Source: an uncultured Opitutia bacterium (GTDB lineage Bacteria > Verrucomicrobiota > Verrucomicrobiia > Opitutales > Opitutaceae). Taken from it: a stretch of 64,000 nt of DNA. The notes below the pieces were generated by a model. That model did not search any database. It was not told the origin of the DNA and saw nothing but the letters and a program-made list of their open reading frames with translations. Below, piece after piece: positions 26,978 through 35,277 of the stretch. Location of the stretch: the NCBI GenBank assembly GCA_903877135.1, contig CAIRCN010000004.1, positions 124,001-188,000 on the forward strand, read 5' to 3'. The translations under genes and the position numbers were made by a program. The number at the start of each line of letters is the position of its first letter. The first letter of the stretch is position 1.

Positions 26978-27943
26978 CTACAGCCCCAGCATGAAGTTGA
27001 AGGTCTGGTCGCTCTCGCCGGGGATGCCTTCGTGGCCGTAATCGGGGAAGATCGCCATGCTCTTCTTCGAAGTGATTTTGTTATAGGCGGCGAACTGCGA
27101 GCTGGGCGGGCAGATGGTGTCCATCAGGCCGGTATACATGAGCACCTCAGCCTGGATGCGCGGGGCGAGGTGCTGGCAGTCGATGTAGCCGAGCTTCGTG
27201 AAAATCTCGTTCTCGCGCTCGTGCCGCGGGTCGCATTGGCGGAAGAACGTCCGCAGCTCCTCGTAGGCGTCCTTGGCGAGGTCCATCTCCCAGACACGAC
27301 GGTAGTCGCACAGAAACGGGAAGACCGGCGCGGCGCGCTTGATGCGCGGCTCGAGCGCGGCGCAGGCGAGGGTGAGTGCGCCGCCCTGCGAGCCACCCAT
27401 GGCGCCGATGCGGGCGGCGTCCACCTCTGGAAAGTCCATCACCACCCGGGCGAGCTGGGCGGTGTCGAGGAAGATTTGACGGAAGGCGAGCTTGCGCGGG
27501 TCGGGATCCTCGAGGCCGCGGATGATGTGGCCGCGGTAGGTCGTGCCGAGCACGCGGGCGTTGTCCTCGGAGCGGCCGCCCTGGCCGCGACAGTCGAGCG
27601 CGGCGACGCAGAAGCCCTCGCCCGACCACGCAAGGCGGCTGGAGAAGTCACCGCTGTTGCCGGTGTAGCCGTGGAACTGGAGCACGGCGGGGGCCTTGCC
27701 GGCAGACTTTTTCGGGCGGATGTATTTCGCATAGACGCGTGCCCCGCCGACGCCGGTGAACCAAAGATCAAACGCCTCGCTGTGGCTGGGCGTGATGGCG
27801 GTGGTCGGCACGAGTTCGGGTTTGGGATCGGTGGCGTCGAGCTCGCGCAGTGCCTCGGCCCAGTAGACATCGAAGTCGGCTGGGCGGGGGTTGAGGCCCT
27901 GATAAACTTTCAGCTCGGCGAGAGGTTTGTCGATGAGGGGCAT
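26978..27943 (-). CDS. Acetylxylan esterase / cephalosporin-C deacetylase family
   Basis: 321 aa alpha/beta hydrolase of the AXE1 (CE7) family, which removes acetyl groups from xylo-oligosaccharides and other small esters. Key motifs: oxyanion region QFHGYTGNSGDF, RGQGGRSED, nucleophile GGSQGGALT (Ser about 184), Asp in GLMDTICPP and His in DYGHEG. ATG 27943 is the natural start (PLAELKVYQGLNPRPADFD). Cytoplasmic. Fits a polysaccharide-degrading lifestyle. Confidence 0.93.
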   Translation of the reverse strand: MPLIDKPLAELKVYQGLNPRPADFDVYWAEALRELDATDPKPELVPTTAITPSHSEAFDLWFTGVGGARVYAKYIRPKKSAGKAPAVLQFHGYTGNSGDFSSRLAWSGEGFCVAALDCRGQGGRSEDNARVLGTTYRGHIIRGLEDPDPRKLAFRQIFLDTAQLARVVMDFPEVDAARIGAMGGSQGGALTLACAALEPRIKRAAPVFPFLCDYRRVWEMDLAKDAYEELRTFFRQCDPRHERENEIFTKLGYIDCQHLAPRIQAEVLMYTGLMDTICPPSSQFAAYNKITSKKSMAIFPDYGHEGIPGESDQTFNFMLGL

Positions 27944-27950
27944 CGGGGGA

Positions 27951-27982
27951 AATTTGATTTTCGATTGCGGATCTTGGATTGA
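27951..27982. repeat. Script-like dispersed repeat (ATTTTCGATT type)
   Basis: The segment is AT-rich and made of GATTTTCGATT and TCTTGGATT units. It resembles the element inside the transglutaminase gene at 35024-35055. It lies upstream of the acetylesterase start and codes for nothing evident. Confidence 0.5.
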
Positions 27983-28069
27983 GGAAGCGGTGTGGATTAG
28001 GCGGGCGCGGGTTGAGAGGGCGAACTTTTTCGCGTTGTCTTCGAGCCCGCGGAAACGCCTCATCGGCGC

Positions 28070-28768
28070 ATGAAAGTAGCATTCATCAGTGGCACCAGCA
28101 TCGTCAACTCCTCGCTATTCGCGACGTGGGAGGTGAAGACCATCGAGACGCAGTTCGGGGCGGTCACCTACAAGTCCCTCGGCGACCATGCGCTAATCAA
28201 CCGGCACGGCTATGCGTTTCCGCTGCCGCCGCACTCAATTAACTACCGCGCCAACATCCGCGCGCTGGCCGACCTTGGCTTTCAGGACATCGTGTCGCTC
28301 AACTCCGTGGGCTCGCTGAAAAAGGAGCTGCCCCCGGGGACGTTTGTTTCGTGTAGTGACTACGTCGGGCTGCAGCAGGGGCCGGCGACGTTCTTCGATA
28401 CGGAGCTGAAGGGTGGGGCGCCGGTGATCGCGAACAACCTCATCCCAAAACTCATCGGCGAACTCGCGCCGGAATTCCGGATTCTCCCGGGCAAGGTTTA
28501 CGTGCAAATGCGCGGACCGCGTTTCGAGACGAAGGCCGAAATCCGCATCGTGCAAAGCTGGGGCGACGTGATCGGCATGACCGCCGCTCACGAGGCCGAT
28601 CTGTGCACCGAACTCGGCCTCCGTTACAACAGCCTAGCGCTGATCGACAACTACGCGAATGGGCTCGAGGGCACCGACATCGATTTCGCGCGGTTCAATG
28701 ACCTCGTGAAGGACAACCAGGCGAAGGTAAACCGGCTCTTCACGCGGATGCTGGAAATTCTGGGCTGA
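28070..28768 (+). CDS. Nucleoside phosphorylase family protein (MTAP/PNP-like)
   Basis: 232 aa, shorter than MTA phosphorylase (about 280-290). Family signatures: NSVGSLKKELPPGTFVSCSDYV (phosphate/purine site, in parts), YVQMRGPRFETKAEIR, and MTAAHEADLCTELGL near the nucleoside pocket. These fit phosphorolysis of methylthioadenosine or a 6-oxopurine nucleoside. The N-terminal phosphate loop GTS is present (GTSIVNSS). The substrate is not decided by sequence. It precedes a dehydrogenase gene by 24 bp. Confidence 0.85.
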   Translation: MKVAFISGTSIVNSSLFATWEVKTIETQFGAVTYKSLGDHALINRHGYAFPLPPHSINYRANIRALADLGFQDIVSLNSVGSLKKELPPGTFVSCSDYVGLQQGPATFFDTELKGGAPVIANNLIPKLIGELAPEFRILPGKVYVQMRGPRFETKAEIRIVQSWGDVIGMTAAHEADLCTELGLRYNSLALIDNYANGLEGTDIDFARFNDLVKDNQAKVNRLFTRMLEILG

Positions 28769-28792
28769 TTACGCGCCGGCGCGGACAATTTT

Positions 28793-29632
28793 ATGAGCAA
28801 AACCATCGGCGTCATTGGGCTCGGAATTATTGGCAGCGTCTACGCGCGGAACTACGCCGCTGCGGGCGTGCTCATTGGAACATGGAACCGCACGCCCCAG
28901 CCGGTGGCACCCCGGTGGCGCGCTACGCCCGAAGCGGTGGCCGCGGCGGCGGACGTCGTGCAGCTCGTCGTGTCCGACCCGCCAGCGGTGGAGGCGGTGC
29001 TGCGGAGGATCGCGCCCGTGCTTGGGCCGGGGAAAATTGTCGTGCAGTCGAGCACGATCGACCCGGCGAGCAGCACGCGGTTTGCCGCGCTGGTGGCGGC
29101 GCGCGGGGCGCGCTACCTAGAGGCGCCGTTCACCGGCAGTAAGCCGGCCGCTGAGGCGAAAAAGACGGTCTTTTACCTCGGCGGCGATCCCGCGCTGATC
29201 GCCGAGGTGGAGCCGTTGCTCGCGTTGACCTCGGAGCACCGGATCGTCATCGGCACCATCGAGCAGGCGTCGGCGCTCAAGCTGGCGATGAACGTCAACC
29301 TAGCGGTGCAGATTCAGGGCACCTGCGAGGCGCTCATTTTGGCGCGGCGCGCAGGCATCTCCGACGACGTGTTTTTTGCGGTCTTCGCGAAAAACATGGG
29401 CTACTCGCCGCTCACGAAGCTGAAGGAGCCGAAGCTGCGGGCCGGCGATTTCTCGCCGCAATTTTCAATCAAGCACATGCACAAGGACCTCCGGCTCGCG
29501 GCTTCCATCGGTGACTGTAAAGATTTTCCCGCGCTCGCCACGGTGCGCGAACAGCTGGCCCATGCGGAACGCGCCGGCTACGCCGACGAAGACTATACGG
29601 CGCTGATCAGGCTGTTTGCAGAGAAAGGCTGA
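28793..29632 (+). CDS. NAD(P)-dependent oxidoreductase, beta-hydroxyacid dehydrogenase family
   Basis: 279 aa, usual length for 3-hydroxyisobutyrate/tartronate semialdehyde reductases. A Rossmann GLGIIGSVYARN motif begins at residue 9. The substrate-binding signature is altered to FTGSKPAA (usually DAPVSGG). The catalytic Lys lies in ALKLAMNVNL (about 170). Related to the glyoxylate reductase/GLYR1 group. The exact substrate is unknown. Confidence 0.9.
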   Translation: MSKTIGVIGLGIIGSVYARNYAAAGVLIGTWNRTPQPVAPRWRATPEAVAAAADVVQLVVSDPPAVEAVLRRIAPVLGPGKIVVQSSTIDPASSTRFAALVAARGARYLEAPFTGSKPAAEAKKTVFYLGGDPALIAEVEPLLALTSEHRIVIGTIEQASALKLAMNVNLAVQIQGTCEALILARRAGISDDVFFAVFAKNMGYSPLTKLKEPKLRAGDFSPQFSIKHMHKDLRLAASIGDCKDFPALATVREQLAHAERAGYADEDYTALIRLFAEKG

Positions 29633-29724
29633 TGCGGCCCGGTGGAAACGGGCGGCGTGGCGAGGTCAGGTTGCCAGACTATGTGCGTTCCACGATTTCG
29701 TGAGAGGCGGTCGGGGGACCGCGT

Positions 29725-30759
29725 TCATTTTGCGCGGGCCAGGGCTTTTTCGACGAACTGGTTGGTGAACGTCGCTTCGATTCTCGCGGCTTTATATTGG
29801 GGAAACTGGGCGGCGACGACCGCAGCCTCGGCCCGGGCGGCTTCTGCGGGCATGAGCCCGTCGGTGGCGAACATCTTCACGCCTTCGTGCAGCACGCTAG
29901 GCGACTGGTTCGCGCCCGTCGCCATTTCCGGCACGAGCTGCGCGATGGCCGCGACGCCGTGCGTGTTGATGTATCGCAGGGTGCGCACAAATGCGTGGAC
30001 CAGCCGCTGCGCGAGCTCCGGGTGCGCGGCGGCGTAGGTGGCTGACATGGAGAGCACGGTGGTGGGAAACACCGAGCCGACCGCGTGCCGCGTGCCCTCG
30101 ACGGAATACAAGTCGAGAAACGGCACCGCGACCCCTTGCGCGAGGTAGTAGCTTGCATCGGGCTCGGGAGCGACGACTAGGTCGGCTCCCCCGCTCAGGA
30201 GTTGCGTGGCGATCTGCGCCTTGGCGCTCGTCGCGAGCCGCGTGTAGTCGGTGAGCGCGCAGCCTGCATGCAGGACGACCCAGTTGGCCGCGGTGGTTTT
30301 CGCGGAGTGCGGCCCGCCAGAGATGATGCGCCGGCCCTTGAGATCGGCGGGGCCGTTGACCTTGCCCTTGAGCTGCGACGCGAGCAGCATCTGGTAACCC
30401 GGCGTGACGGCGAGCGTGACGACGGCGACGGTCGGGTTTCCTTCCTCGACCTGCGCGACGATCGTGTGGTGGTAGTAGGCCACCATACCGGCGATGCGCC
30501 CGTCGGTCATCTGACCGTCGATTTCGGCGCTCGCTGCGGTTTCCTTAAGCGTCACCTGCAAACCCTCGTCGCGAAAATAGCCGAGCCGTTCAGCCAGCAA
30601 CACCGGGAGATTGCGGACGACGTTGACGCCGTCGACGGCAAGAACGACCGAGGTGGGCGCCGAGGCAGTTGCGCAAGCGGAGTGGCCACCGGAGAGAACA
30701 CCGGCCGCGATGGCAATGAGGTAAATAAAACCGGAGCTGAGGGATGGATGCGCACGCAT
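29725..30759 (-). CDS. ABC transporter substrate-binding protein, NMT1/THI5-like
   Basis: 344 aa from ATG 30759, chosen because a signal peptide (about 1-30, ending HSACA) then lies at the N-terminus. The body resembles SsuA/TauA/ThiY-type binding proteins (VRNLPVLLAERLGYFRDEGLQVTL). The usual ligands are aliphatic sulfonates, nitrate or pyrimidine precursors. No permease or ATPase gene lies next to it, so it is an orphan in this window. Confidence 0.88.
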   Translation of the reverse strand: MRAHPSLSSGFIYLIAIAAGVLSGGHSACATASAPTSVVLAVDGVNVVRNLPVLLAERLGYFRDEGLQVTLKETAASAEIDGQMTDGRIAGMVAYYHHTIVAQVEEGNPTVAVVTLAVTPGYQMLLASQLKGKVNGPADLKGRRIISGGPHSAKTTAANWVVLHAGCALTDYTRLATSAKAQIATQLLSGGADLVVAPEPDASYYLAQGVAVPFLDLYSVEGTRHAVGSVFPTTVLSMSATYAAAHPELAQRLVHAFVRTLRYINTHGVAAIAQLVPEMATGANQSPSVLHEGVKMFATDGLMPAEAARAEAAVVAAQFPQYKAARIEATFTNQFVEKALARAK

Positions 30760-30873
30760 GGAATCGGGGGCAGATTCAGCCCATTGGCTGAACGCCTGAT
30801 GAATCAATGCTTAACTTTCTTTCAGTCGCAAATCCGTTTGCCGATATAGCGAATGGCGTTAAGCTTGGCGCTT

Positions 30874-31845
30874 ATGAGTGACTTCGTGCAAGGCGGGCAG
30901 ATCACCGAGGCGAGACAGGCGCTGGAGCGGCTGCGTGCCAACATGCGGCTCACCATCCGTGGCAAGGACGATGTCATCGAGCAGGTGCTCGTGTGCCTCG
31001 TCGCCGGCGGGCATTTGCTCATCGAGGACTTGCCAGGCGTGGGCAAAACCACGCTCGCCTACTCGCTGGCGCGCTCGATGGACTGTGCGTTCTCGCGCAT
31101 CCAGTTCACGAGCGACCTGCTGCCGAGCGACGTGACGGGCGTCGGAATCTACGACGAGACCGTGAAGGAGTTTATATTCAAAAAGGGACCGGTGTTCGCA
31201 AACGTCGTGCTGGCGGACGAGATCAACCGCGCCACGCCGAAGACGCAGTCGGCGTTGCTTGAGGTGATGGACCGGGCGCGGGTGACGATCGATGGCGAGG
31301 CGCACGCGGTGGGCGCGCCGTTCATGGTGTTCGCGACGCAGAATCCGGTGGACTACGAGGGCACCTTTCCACTGCCGGAGAGCCAGATGGACCGGTTTCT
31401 CATGCGGCTGCAGATGGGCTACCCGCAGCCGGTGGATGAAATCGAGATCCTGCGCACGCAGCGCGGGGGCTATGACGGCATCGCACTCAACGCGGCGATC
31501 ACGCGCGGCGACGTGCTCAAGCTTCAAGCGCTCGCACACGAGGTGTTCATCGAGGACAGCGTGCTCGACTACATTTTGAAGATCGTGACTGCCACGCGCA
31601 CGGAAGCCGAGTTCCGCGCCGGTGTGAGCGTGCGCGGCGGACTGGCGCTGCGCACGGCGGCGCAGGCCCGGGCGCTGGTGGGCGGCCGGGATTTTGTGCT
31701 GCCCGACGACGTAGCGGTGCTGGTCGGCCCGATTCTAGTGCACCGGCTGTCGCTGGCCCGCCAGTCGAGCGATGCGTTGGAGGAACGCCGCACGGTGAGC
31801 GCGGTGCTGAAGCGGATCGTGGCGGCGATTCCCGCGCCGGCCTGA
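30874..31845 (+). CDS. MoxR family AAA+ ATPase
   Basis: 323 aa from ATG 30874 (30853 adds seven residues). Walker A GVGKTTLAY (about 57-65), Walker B VVLADEINRATPKTQSALLE and sensor 1 FATQNPVDYEGTFPLPESQ identify MoxR, AAA_3 subfamily. The C-terminal lid follows. MoxR proteins act as chaperones for adjacent complexes; here it leads a MoxR-DUF58-transglutaminase cluster, coupled to the next gene by TGATG. Confidence 0.94.
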   Translation: MSDFVQGGQITEARQALERLRANMRLTIRGKDDVIEQVLVCLVAGGHLLIEDLPGVGKTTLAYSLARSMDCAFSRIQFTSDLLPSDVTGVGIYDETVKEFIFKKGPVFANVVLADEINRATPKTQSALLEVMDRARVTIDGEAHAVGAPFMVFATQNPVDYEGTFPLPESQMDRFLMRLQMGYPQPVDEIEILRTQRGGYDGIALNAAITRGDVLKLQALAHEVFIEDSVLDYILKIVTATRTEAEFRAGVSVRGGLALRTAAQARALVGGRDFVLPDDVAVLVGPILVHRLSLARQSSDALEERRTVSAVLKRIVAAIPAPA

Positions 31846-33101
31846 TGGGTGCGCCGATGAACGCACCGCCTTCAAACGAGTGGAGCGGACCCGGCGCGCA
31901 CGGCGTGCGGCAGAAATTCACTTGGAACGCGCTGCTGTGGGCGCTCGTGTTTCCGCAACGGCGGCAGCAGACGCTGCCGACGATTTCGGGCGTGCTGCTG
32001 ATCGGGCTGGCGCTGGGAATTGGCTCGGCCGCCTACAACTCGGCGAACAATATCCTATTCATCACGCTGTCGCTCCTGCTGGCGTGCCTGATCCTGAGCG
32101 GCGTGCTTGCGCTGCTCAATTTTCGCGGCGTGCAGTGGCGGCTGCACGTGGCGCCGCCGCTACGAGTCGGGCAGGAGGTGGTGGTCACGCTCGACCTGCG
32201 CAACGCCAAAACGTTTTTGCCGACCTACGGGCTGTGGTTCGATCTGGTCGCCCGCGCGGTGGAGCGGGGCGCGCCCGCCAAGGCGGAGTCGACCATCACG
32301 GCGCGAGGAGTCGACGTGCGCGCGGCGCTGGTGCGCGCCGAACAGGCCGAGGCGAGGGAGCGGCTGTTCCTCCGCACACGGCTCGACCCGGCGGGTGAGG
32401 CGCGGATGGAATGGGTGTTCAAAACGGCGCGGCGTGGCGGGCTACGCGTGGAGTTGGATGGCATCGGGTCGCTCTTTCCGTTTGGTTTCTTGAAAAAACT
32501 CCTCCGGGCGGAGGTGAACGAGGAGATGGTTGTCTGGCCGGCGCCGGTCGAATACCAGCGGTTCACCGTCGCGTCGGCGCAGCGGCCAGCGACGGGCATG
32601 CGGGTGGCGCGGGCGGGCAATGGCGTCGATCTGTTGGCGCTGCGGCGCTACGCGGCGGGCGACTCGCACCGGCTGATCCACTGGAAGGCCAGCGCGCGCT
32701 CCCGCCAACTGCTCGTGCGGCAGTTTACGGCGGAGAGTGCCGAAGGGTTTTCGCTGCGGCTGGACACGGACGCCGCGATCTGGCCGCGGGCGGAGCAGTT
32801 TGAGCTGGTGGTGAGCTTCGTTGGCACACTGGCCGAAGATTTGTTTCGTGCGGGCACGCTCGTGAGTGTTGCGCTCGACGCGGTGCCCGCGGTGCCGGTG
32901 CGGCGGGTGCGCGACCTCGAGGCGTTTCTCGACCGGCTCGCGGTGGTGGAGCCGCGCAAGGAAGGCGACTCGCAGCGCCCCGCCGAAACCGACTTGGCTT
33001 TTAACGGTGCGCACGGTAGAAAGAACCTGATCACCTTCGCACCCGACGGGGCGAGGGGCGCGGCGGCTTTCGTCGATGGAGAAAAGATTGCCGCAGCTTA
33101 G
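31845..33101 (+). CDS. DUF58 domain membrane protein
   Basis: 418 aa; ATG 31845 overlaps the moxR stop, and ATG 31857 is also possible. Two N-terminal transmembrane helices lie at about 42-90 (LLIGLALGIGSAAYN and LLLACLILSGVLALLNF). The DUF58 domain, related to von Willebrand A folds, lies at about 240-380 (GVDLLALRRYAAGDSHRLIHWKASA is its core). It is thought to work with MoxR in assembly or stress roles. It overlaps the next gene by 26 bp. Confidence 0.92.
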   Translation: MGAPMNAPPSNEWSGPGAHGVRQKFTWNALLWALVFPQRRQQTLPTISGVLLIGLALGIGSAAYNSANNILFITLSLLLACLILSGVLALLNFRGVQWRLHVAPPLRVGQEVVVTLDLRNAKTFLPTYGLWFDLVARAVERGAPAKAESTITARGVDVRAALVRAEQAEARERLFLRTRLDPAGEARMEWVFKTARRGGLRVELDGIGSLFPFGFLKKLLRAEVNEEMVVWPAPVEYQRFTVASAQRPATGMRVARAGNGVDLLALRRYAAGDSHRLIHWKASARSRQLLVRQFTAESAEGFSLRLDTDAAIWPRAEQFELVVSFVGTLAEDLFRAGTLVSVALDAVPAVPVRRVRDLEAFLDRLAVVEPRKEGDSQRPAETDLAFNGAHGRKNLITFAPDGARGAAAFVDGEKIAAA

Positions 33102-35277
33102 CCTCGACGAGCTGCTCCAGCTCAAATGGCTGCTCGGCGGCGTGCTCACGTTGCTGGCGGGGTGGACGGTGTTTTACCTCGACATCGAGGCGGTGTGGCC
33201 GGTGGCGGTGACGACGGCCTGCGTGCTGGTGGGGGTAGTGCGTCCGGATTGGCTGGCGCGTGTGCCGCGGCTCGTGCACCGGCTCGCGTTTCCCGGCATC
33301 GTGGTGTTTTTCATCGGCGACCTGTGGCTGTCGGGAGAAATTCTTCCGGCGATGGTGCGGCTCGACATGCTGCTGCTGCTCTACCGCGGCATCACTTACC
33401 GCAAGAAGCGCGACGACCTGCAGGTGGTCGTGCTCGGGCTTTTCCTGATCGTGGTGGCGGGCGTGCTGACGGTGTCGCTCGCGTTTGCGGTGCAGATCCT
33501 CGCGTTCACGGCGTGCGCGCTGGGTTTTCTCCTCGCGGTCACACTCGCAGAATCGGCCGGGGCGGGGCTGGCGGAGAGCAGCGGTGGCACGCCGAGCTGG
33601 ACGCAGGTGGACTGGTGGCGGCTTTTTGGACGGATGCGAGAGGTGACGGACTGGCGCGTGGTGGCGCTCGGCGCGGGATTGTTCGCCGGGGTCGTGGCGC
33701 TGTCGGCGCTGCTGTTTCTGGCAATCCCGCGGTTCCAGCTCGAGAACAGCCTGTTTCTCGAGCGGTTCATTTCCAAGAAGGCGAAGACGGGCTTCAACGA
33801 TAACGTGCGCTTTGGCGAGGTGACCGAGATCCAGCAGGACAACAGCGTGGCGCTCAGCGTAGACGTGTCAGACCGGAGCCAGATTCCCGCCACACCCTAC
33901 TGGCGGATGCTTGTGCTTGACGAATACCGCGACGGCACGTTCCGGCTGTCGGCCGGGTTGAGGCGCGCGGCGTTTCCGGTCGAGCGGACGGAGGCGATGA
34001 TGCGAGGCGCGGCGAAACCGAAACTGGGGTCGGCGGTTTACTGGACGTTCTATCTCGAGTCGGGTGTGAGCCGCTACCTGCCGCTGCTCGGGGCTTTCGA
34101 GGATCTGCGCTTCCGTGAGCTGCAGAGTTTCCGGCTGGGCCGTGAGCTGAGTGTCGTCGCACTCCGCAACGAACCAGTGACGATGACGGCCTACCGCGTG
34201 GAGGGCATGGAGGCGGGTAGTGCGCTGGCCGATGCTGATTTTGCTGCGCGGTTGAAAGCCAACGCCGCCAGTCCCCGCGTGGCGGGCAGTCTGCTCCTAC
34301 GGCCCGGCGTGGGTGAGTCGGACCGGGGTGCGCTGGCGCGGATCGTCGGTGAGATCACGGGTGGGACGAAATTGCCGGCGGAGGAGTTCGGGCGGCGGGC
34401 GGTGACATGGCTGCGGGAGCGGCACACCTATTCGCTTCAACCGAAAACGCCGGCGGGCGGAGGCGATGCGCTTGTGCGCTGGCTGGTGTCGCGCGAGGCG
34501 GGGCACTGCGAGCTATTCGCCGGGTCGCTCGTCATGCTGGCGCGTGCGGCGGGCCTGCCGGCACGCATGGTCGTCGGCTTCAAGGGTGGCACATGGAACG
34601 CCTACTCGAACAATTTCACGATCCGTAACTCTGATGCGCACGCCTGGGGCGAAGTTTTCGATGCGGCCGGAGGGACGTGGGTGCGCGCGGACCCCACTCC
34701 AGGCGCGGCGAACGCCGCCGGCGACGACACCAAGGGCGAGGCGACGCTGGTGGCGCGGCTCGACAGCAGTTGGTCGGCGCGCTTAGACAGCCTGCGAATC
34801 TTTTGGTATCGCCGTATCGTCAACTTCGACGAGCGCTCGCAGGTCGAGACGCTGAAGGCGGTCAAGGAAGCGACCGAGAACTCAGGCCGAATGATGCGCG
34901 AGGCGATAGAGCGCGCGGTGCAGGCGTTCAAGGCGTGGCTTCTAAGGCCGTGGGATGCGCGGCGGTTGGCGAACGGAATGGCCGTGCTGACCGCGCTGGC
35001 GGGCGCCGGGTGGGCCGTGGTGAATATTCGATTTTGGATTTTCAATTTTGGATTAGGGAAACGGCGGCGCGAGGATCCGGTAAGGGCGGAGGCGGGGCGG
35101 TGGCTGCGGAAGTTGAGCGGAGACGCGAGGCGGGCGGACGAAGGCGTGGTCGCGGAGTTGCAGCAGCTGCGCTTCGGCGCGCCAGGCACTTGGCCGGAGC
35201 CGCGAGAGGTTTTCCTGCGGGCGCGGCGGGCCTGCCGTGAGGCTGGGCGGGTCAGGACGTCTTCGGCAGCGCGATGA
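33076..35277 (+). CDS. TgpA-like transmembrane transglutaminase
   Basis: 733 aa. A block of N-terminal membrane helices (about 10-225, DUF3488) is followed by a periplasmic transglutaminase-like domain with the Cys in EAGHCELFAGS (about 477), His in NSDAHAWGEV and Asp in RADPTPG. A last membrane helix (about 632-650) and a cytoplasmic DUF4129-like tail end the protein. The stretch just after that helix is encoded by a low-complexity repeat (35024-35055). It converges on mrdA with a 26-bp overlap. Confidence 0.93.
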   Translation: MEKRLPQLSLDELLQLKWLLGGVLTLLAGWTVFYLDIEAVWPVAVTTACVLVGVVRPDWLARVPRLVHRLAFPGIVVFFIGDLWLSGEILPAMVRLDMLLLLYRGITYRKKRDDLQVVVLGLFLIVVAGVLTVSLAFAVQILAFTACALGFLLAVTLAESAGAGLAESSGGTPSWTQVDWWRLFGRMREVTDWRVVALGAGLFAGVVALSALLFLAIPRFQLENSLFLERFISKKAKTGFNDNVRFGEVTEIQQDNSVALSVDVSDRSQIPATPYWRMLVLDEYRDGTFRLSAGLRRAAFPVERTEAMMRGAAKPKLGSAVYWTFYLESGVSRYLPLLGAFEDLRFRELQSFRLGRELSVVALRNEPVTMTAYRVEGMEAGSALADADFAARLKANAASPRVAGSLLLRPGVGESDRGALARIVGEITGGTKLPAEEFGRRAVTWLRERHTYSLQPKTPAGGGDALVRWLVSREAGHCELFAGSLVMLARAAGLPARMVVGFKGGTWNAYSNNFTIRNSDAHAWGEVFDAAGGTWVRADPTPGAANAAGDDTKGEATLVARLDSSWSARLDSLRIFWYRRIVNFDERSQVETLKAVKEATENSGRMMREAIERAVQAFKAWLLRPWDARRLANGMAVLTALAGAGWAVVNIRFWIFNFGLGKRRREDPVRAEAGRWLRKLSGDARRADEGVVAELQQLRFGAPGTWPEPREVFLRARRACREAGRVRTSSAAR
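35024..35055. repeat. Script-like repeat inside the transglutaminase gene
   Basis: The 10-bp unit ATTTTGGATT occurs at 35031-35040 and 35045-35054 and is preceded by ATATTCG. It is AT-rich within a very GC-rich gene. It encodes roughly IRFWIFNFG without breaking the frame. A related element lies at 27951. Confidence 0.7.

Noticed and set aside
29707-29722. Terminator after the dehydrogenase gene
   Set aside because: The stem GCGGTC/GACCGC is only 6 bp and no proper T-run follows on either strand.
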